Part shown: piece after piece, positions 16,796 to 20,214 of the stretch | Layout of the letters: the number at the start of each line of letters is the position of its first letter | Numbering within the stretch: position 1 is the stretch's first letter | NCBI GenBank assembly: GCA_002429085.1 | Contig: DIYR01000121.1 | Span: 1 to 20,214, forward strand | Direction of reading: 5' to 3' | Length of the DNA stretch: 20,214 nucleotides | DNA from: Flavobacteriales bacterium UBA6049 | GTDB taxonomy: Bacteria; Bacteroidota; Bacteroidia; Flavobacteriales_G; Salibacteraceae | The notes under the pieces: generated by a model | What the model was told of the DNA's origin: nothing | What the model saw: the letters and a program-made list of their open reading frames with translations, nothing else | Database searches by the model: none | Position numbers and translations under genes: made by a program

Positions 16796-17762
16796 TCGTT
16801 TTTACTTTATACCATTCATACACTTTCTCCAACCCATCTTCAAACCTAACTGCTGGCTCGTAACCCAGTAAACGTTGAATTTTTGAGATATCTGCTCTAC
16901 TATGCTTGACATCACCCGGGCGTTCTTTGGCATGATTTGGTTGAATATTCTTTCCACTAATTCGCTGCAACATGCCCATTAACTCATTCAACGAAACCTG
17001 ATCTCCACAGGCCACGTTATATACCTGATTCATTGCACCGTAATATTCTACAAAAAGTGCAAGTTCATTCGCAAGAACAGCATTATCTATGTAGGTAAAA
17101 TCTCGACTTGTTGTACCATCACCATTGATGGTTGGTACTTGATCGTTGATAAATGCTTTACAAAAAATAGGTATTGCAGCTGCATATGGATTATCTGGAT
17201 TTTGATTTGGCCCAAATACATTGAAGTATCGTAATCCAATCCAATGTAGTCCATATGTTTTATGAAATACATCAGCATACTGTTCTATTGCTGCTTTACT
17301 AACTGCGTAAGGACTTAAAGGCGTTCCTACACGATCTTCTACTTTTGGAAGTTCTTTGCTATCGCCATAAGTACTTGAACTAAATGCTAAAATGACTCTT
17401 TCAACCTCTTGCTCTTTAGCTGCATGTAAGACATTGACCGTTCCTCCGACATTTACTTCGTTGGTTCTCATTGGGTTTTGAATACTTCTAGGTACACTTC
17501 CTAATGCCGCTTGATGGGTTACTTTATTTATACCCTCCATAGCCGACATACATGTATCATAATCTGTGATACTACCTTCTATGAATTCAAAATCGGGATG
17601 ATCTAAAAATGGTTCAATATTAGAGTAATAGCCATTAGATAAATCATCTAATACTCGAACTTTAGCTACCTTGTTATGATCTAGAAAGTGTTTTACAAGG
17701 TTACTTCCAATAAAACCTGCGCCTCCTGTAATCAGGAGGTTAATTTTTTCTTTCGGACTCAT
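16782..17762 (-). CDS. tviC: TviC/WbpP-type UDP-HexNAc(A) 4-epimerase (SDR)
   Basis: 326 aa extended short-chain dehydrogenase. GGAGFIG (13-19) binds NAD; HQAALGSVPRSIQNP (83-97) is the characteristic block of TviC/WbpP enzymes; the catalytic residues are in SSSTYG (128-133) and Y152-x3-K156 (YAVSK). RYFNVFGPNQNP and NGDGTTSRDFTYI complete the signature. The reaction is C4 epimerisation of UDP-GlcNAc or UDP-GlcNAcA to the galacto form. It lies 23 bp after the TviB-like gene, reproducing the tviB-tviC pair of the Vi antigen locus, so together they should make UDP-GalNAcA. WbpP-like activity on UDP-GlcNAc itself is the main alternative. Confidence 0.92.
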   Translation of the reverse strand: MSPKEKINLLITGGAGFIGSNLVKHFLDHNKVAKVRVLDDLSNGYYSNIEPFLDHPDFEFIEGSITDYDTCMSAMEGINKVTHQAALGSVPRSIQNPMRTNEVNVGGTVNVLHAAKEQEVERVILAFSSSTYGDSKELPKVEDRVGTPLSPYAVSKAAIEQYADVFHKTYGLHWIGLRYFNVFGPNQNPDNPYAAAIPIFCKAFINDQVPTINGDGTTSRDFTYIDNAVLANELALFVEYYGAMNQVYNVACGDQVSLNELMGMLQRISGKNIQPNHAKERPGDVKHSRADISKIQRLLGYEPAVRFEDGLEKVYEWYKVKTNEHE

Positions 17763-17785
17763 GCCTTGATTTGATTATTGCTATA

Positions 17786-19069
17786 CTATAAACGTGCGTC
17801 TATTTTAGATTTTGGAAGAATACCTTTAACATCATAAACTACCGCATCTCCATCTTTTAATGACTCAATGTCTAGCTCCTTAAATTCATTATGGGCTACA
17901 CATAATACTATAGCTTTATACGCATTTGGCTTTGGCTCTTCCCCTTTAGGCAAAATATCTACTCCATACTCATCTTGTACTTCTTTAGCATCTGCCCACG
18001 GGTCGTATACATCTACTTGACATCCATACTCAACCAACTCCTCATAAATATCAATCACTCTGGTATTTCTAATATCTGGGCAGTTTTCCTTAAAAGTGAA
18101 CCCAAGCACAAGAACAGGAGCTTGCCCTACCCTTCTACCTTTTTGGTTCATCATTTTAACTACTTCACTTGCCACAAAGCTCCCCATACTATCATTCAAT
18201 CTACGACCAGCAAGAATAATCTCTGGATGATAACCAACTTCTTGAGCTTTTTGAGCTAAATAGAATGGATCAACTCCAATACAATGCCCTCCTACTAACC
18301 CGGGCTTAAATGGCAAGAAATTCCACTTTGTACTAGCAGCCTCAATTACATCGTTGGTATCAATACCCATTCTGTTGAAGATTTTAGCTAGCTCATTTAC
18401 AAAAGCGATGTTGATGTCACGTTGAGAGTTTTCTATCACTTTAGCTGCCTCAGCAACTCTAATAGTAGGAGCTAAATGAGTTCCTGCAACAATAACCTGT
18501 TTGTAAAGTTGATCTATAAACTCAGCTGATTCAGGAGTTGAGCCTGATGTAACTTTTTTGATCTTAGTTACTGTATGTAACTTATCTCCTGGATTAATTC
18601 GTTCAGGTGAATACCCTACAAAAAAATCTTCATTGAACTTTAAACCACTTACTCTTTCGAGAACAGGAATACAATCCTCTTCGGTTGCCCCAGGATATAC
18701 CGTTGATTCATATACAACCACATCTCCTTTCTTCAAAGCTTTCCCTATAGTTTCACTAGCTTTAATTAGAGGTATTAAAACTGGACGATTGTGCTTATCT
18801 GTTGGAGTTGGAACAGTAATGATAAACACATTACAATCAACTAATTCTTTGGCATTTGCACTCACAGAAAAAGGATAATTCTGAAGTACATCTTGCAAAT
18901 AACTATCTTCTACCTCTAATGTATGATCTTTTCCAGATGCTAGTTCATCTACCCGACCTTGGTTAATATCAAATCCAACAGTTGGAAACTTCTTTCCAAA
19001 TTCTACTGCAAGCGGAAGACCAACATAGCCTAGGCCAATTACACCAATTTTTGTTTTATTTATGTCCAT
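17786..19069 (-). CDS. tviB: TviB-type UDP-N-acetylhexosamine 6-dehydrogenase
   Basis: 427 aa nucleotide-sugar dehydrogenase. Motifs: GLGYVGLPLAVEFGK (12-26, NAD binding), ESTVYPGATEED (121-132), GYSPERINPGD (152-162), SQRDIN (205-210), KWNFLPFKPGLVGGHCIGVDP (258-268 for the catalytic part, nucleophile C263) and GFTFKENCPDIRNTR (323-337). The whole pattern closely follows Salmonella TviB and WbpO/CapL enzymes rather than UDP-glucose dehydrogenase. It oxidises C6 of UDP-GlcNAc (or UDP-GalNAc) twice with NAD+, giving the uronic acid. It is the first structural gene after the UpxY-like gene (40-bp gap) and is directly followed by its expected partner, the 4-epimerase. All key residues are present. 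Confidence 0.95.
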   Translation of the reverse strand: MDINKTKIGVIGLGYVGLPLAVEFGKKFPTVGFDINQGRVDELASGKDHTLEVEDSYLQDVLQNYPFSVSANAKELVDCNVFIITVPTPTDKHNRPVLIPLIKASETIGKALKKGDVVVYESTVYPGATEEDCIPVLERVSGLKFNEDFFVGYSPERINPGDKLHTVTKIKKVTSGSTPESAEFIDQLYKQVIVAGTHLAPTIRVAEAAKVIENSQRDINIAFVNELAKIFNRMGIDTNDVIEAASTKWNFLPFKPGLVGGHCIGVDPFYLAQKAQEVGYHPEIILAGRRLNDSMGSFVASEVVKMMNQKGRRVGQAPVLVLGFTFKENCPDIRNTRVIDIYEELVEYGCQVDVYDPWADAKEVQDEYGVDILPKGEEPKPNAYKAIVLCVAHNEFKELDIESLKDGDAVVYDVKGILPKSKIDARL

Positions 19070-19109
19070 ACTTTATGAATTTGATTTCTGTGAAAATGTA
19101 AGTAATCTA

Positions 19110-19592
19110 TTATAAAATTGATATAGATAGTTCAACTTGGATTCCCTCCATTCGAACTATTGCTTTTCTTTTTTTGCTATGAACCATTATAGCCTTATTT
19201 CCAACGAAAGGACCTGATTTAATTTCTACAAGATCTCCTGGCTGATAATTCTTATAATGTTCGATTTGTACTCTATCTGATTCTCCAAGAAATAACTTAA
19301 TAGCTTCAATTTCTTCTTGTCTAATCACTGCTGGTTTTTTCATCCACATGACGCTAGATACTATTCCTACGTCCTGCAATATTTCTAACCTAATTTGCTC
19401 ATTAACTTTAGCAAAGACATAGCTACTAAACAACGGGACTTTCACCTTCTTTTTACGATCAGACCACTGGCGAATTTCTTCTAATACTGGGCAAAAAACT
19501 TCATACCCTAGTGCATCAAGCCTATCTGCTGCCTTTTTTTCTGCCCTAGGTTTCACATAAAATGCAGTCCAATATGTTTGTGGTTCTTTCAT
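19110..19592 (-). CDS. UpxY/RfaH-like NusG-family transcription antiterminator
   Basis: 160 aa from the ATG at 19592 (a TTG immediately before it would add one residue). The N-terminal NGN domain shows WTAFYVKPRAEKKAADRL, then PLFSSYVFAKV; the C-terminal KOW domain shows PGDLVEIKSGPFVGNKAIM (about 118-136). This is the arrangement of NusG paralogues such as UpxY of Bacteroides and RfaH of enterobacteria, which bind RNA polymerase and allow it to read through long polysaccharide operons. It is shorter and more acidic-loop-like than housekeeping NusG and sits at the operon head, which supports a locus-specific role. It follows the wHTH gene by 14 bp. No UpxZ-like inhibitor gene is seen. Confidence 0.92.
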   Translation of the reverse strand: MKEPQTYWTAFYVKPRAEKKAADRLDALGYEVFCPVLEEIRQWSDRKKKVKVPLFSSYVFAKVNEQIRLEILQDVGIVSSVMWMKKPAVIRQEEIEAIKLFLGESDRVQIEHYKNYQPGDLVEIKSGPFVGNKAIMVHSKKRKAIVRMEGIQVELSISIL

Positions 19593-19606
19593 CAATGAAT
19601 AAAAGA

Positions 19607-20143
19607 TTATTCCTTTGAAAGGCTATTCCATATTACCAAGTAGTTCTCTCTTGGAAACTCTTTGCTCAATGCTTCTTTTTCAGAATAAATCAGAAAGCGA
19701 ATTTTCCGATCTACCATTCCTTCTGCTTTCTGCACCAAACTATTCAAATACACGCGATCTGGATCTCCAACAAAAACCAAATCAATCACATCTGTGTTGA
19801 TTCCTTTGGCTAGATCACCTGTTAGATAAACGCAACTCAAATCACCTAAGCGTTCTACAACGTGTTCCACAATTCGGTCTATCCCTGTATGTTTCACAAC
19901 AATATTCCTTAACTCATTGAAGAGTGGATGAGTAACGTTAGCTTTAAATATTTTCCGGTTCCCTTCGCTACTAGCTTGTAACATTCCTGCACCCTCAAAG
20001 CGATTAAGTTCTAATCGGATAGCATTGGTACTCTCGCCAAATTCCCCTTCTAAGGAGCGTAAATAAGCACTAGCCTCAGGATTCAAAAAGAACTTGAGTA
20101 GTAGTTTTATGCGTGTTTTTGAAGATATTAATGCGTCAAGCAT
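19607..20143 (-). CDS. Winged-helix regulator fused to a degenerate nucleotidyltransferase-like domain
   Basis: 178 aa. The N-terminal part (about 1-75) looks like an ArsR-type winged helix: SSKTRIKLLLKFFLNP, then YLRSLEGEFGESTNAIRLEL as the recognition region and a wing around GMLQASSEGNRKIFKAN. The C-terminal part (about 95-175) resembles the MNT-type nucleotidyltransferase fold, but the catalytic pattern GSxARG...DxD is replaced by TGDLAKGINTDVIDLVFVG, so the usual GS and first aspartate are not conserved and enzymatic activity is doubtful. It is the first gene after the leader and 14 bp ahead of the UpxY-like gene. I recall this pairing as common at the head of Bacteroidota polysaccharide loci. 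A role in controlling the operon is inferred; its ligand is unknown. Confidence 0.85.
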   Translation of the reverse strand: MLDALISSKTRIKLLLKFFLNPEASAYLRSLEGEFGESTNAIRLELNRFEGAGMLQASSEGNRKIFKANVTHPLFNELRNIVVKHTGIDRIVEHVVERLGDLSCVYLTGDLAKGINTDVIDLVFVGDPDRVYLNSLVQKAEGMVDRKIRFLIYSEKEALSKEFPRENYLVIWNSLSKE

Positions 20144-20214
20144 GAAATAAAAATACTGAAGACTTTATGATAGGTGGTAGTTTTTTTCACGGCTTCGCCA
20201 CGGTCAGTCCCACA
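20144..20214 (-). promoter_or_regulatory. Operon leader / 5' untranslated region (partial)
   Basis: The 71 bp upstream of the first gene are non-coding. On the transcribed (minus) strand a locally G+C-rich block (about 20189-20210) containing GACCGTGGCGAAGCCGTG is followed by AAAAAAACTACCACC. The block holds a direct repeat CCGTG-(6 nt)-CCGTG and a tiny GGC-GAA-GCC hairpin. UpxY/RfaH factors are recruited at leader elements, so this is a candidate recruitment or pausing site. No clear -7/-33 promoter is visible, and the promoter may lie to the right of the window. Confidence 0.35.

Noticed and set aside
17087..17278. Minus-strand open frames in other phases inside the 4-epimerase (17087-17278) and first AsnB-type gene (6543-6740)
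   Set aside because: They overlap conserved coding sequence in a different frame and contain no motif.
18558..18878. 106-codon plus-strand open frame inside the TviB-type gene, and similar plus-strand frames at 17975-18259, 16294-16578, 13776-14042, 9485-9727, 2285-2503 and others
   Set aside because: All lie fully antisense to well-supported genes, show no recognisable domain and have compositions expected from shadow reading of the opposite strand.
20180..20205. Possible rho-independent terminator: GGC-TTC-GCC hairpin beside a run of T on the plus strand
   Set aside because: The stem is only 3 bp, and for minus-strand transcription the run is A rather than U. On the plus strand the T-run precedes the hairpin. 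It does not work as a terminator in either direction.
1..20214. CRISPR arrays, tRNA/rRNA genes, IS elements or phage genes
   Set aside because: No regularly spaced repeats, no tRNA-like sequence and no transposase or phage motif were seen; nearly all sequence is accounted for by polysaccharide genes.

Overview
This A+T-rich window is almost wall-to-wall coding, and every gene reads on the minus strand (right to left). It looks like the first part of a capsule or O-antigen type surface-polysaccharide operon from a member of the Bacteroidota. The evidence for the phylum is an UpxY/NusG-like antiterminator directly behind a winged-helix/nucleotidyltransferase-like protein, an EpsG-type polymerase, ATP-grasp and AsnB accessory enzymes, weak or absent Shine-Dalgarno sequences and low G+C. 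A marine Cytophagales-type genome is plausible, but the genus cannot be read from the sequence.

Layout in transcription order. Head (20214-19110): a short leader, then a wHTH plus degenerate nucleotidyltransferase regulator and the UpxY-like elongation factor. Precursor synthesis (19069-15779): a TviB-type UDP-HexNAc 6-dehydrogenase, a TviC/WbpP-type 4-epimerase and a Gfo/Idh/MocA oxidoreductase. Export and sugar supply (15756-12663): a Wzx flippase, a LbH O-acetyltransferase and a WbpI-like UDP-HexNAc 2-epimerase. Assembly (12657-10295): a GT4-like glycosyltransferase and an EpsG/Wzy-type polymerase. Modification and assembly (10263-1): two tandem NodB-like deacetylase paralogues, an AsnB-type amidotransferase, a PglH-like GT4, a GT2, a second divergent AsnB-type amidotransferase, another GT4 and an ATP-grasp protein that runs off the left edge.

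The genes fit a Wzx/Wzy-dependent pathway. UDP-GlcNAc is oxidised to UDP-GlcNAcA and 4-epimerised to UDP-GalNAcA. Further epimerisation or 3-oxidation may occur. Four glycosyltransferases build the repeat, Wzx flips it and the EpsG-like protein polymerises it. The two AsnB-like proteins probably amidate uronic-acid carboxylates, the deacetylase pair may expose amines, the LbH protein may O-acetylate, and the ATP-grasp protein may add a further group. The likely product is a uronamide-rich, possibly zwitterionic glycan. No initiating phosphoglycosyltransferase, Wza/Wzc export machinery or PLP aminotransferase is present, so the locus must continue to the left or be completed elsewhere.

Most junctions are tight (14-bp overlap to 40-bp gap). 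The three larger gaps (63, 80 and 142 bp) lie in the distal half. No gene-free stretch exceeds 300 bp. I see no tRNA, rRNA, CRISPR, IS element or clear factor-independent terminator.
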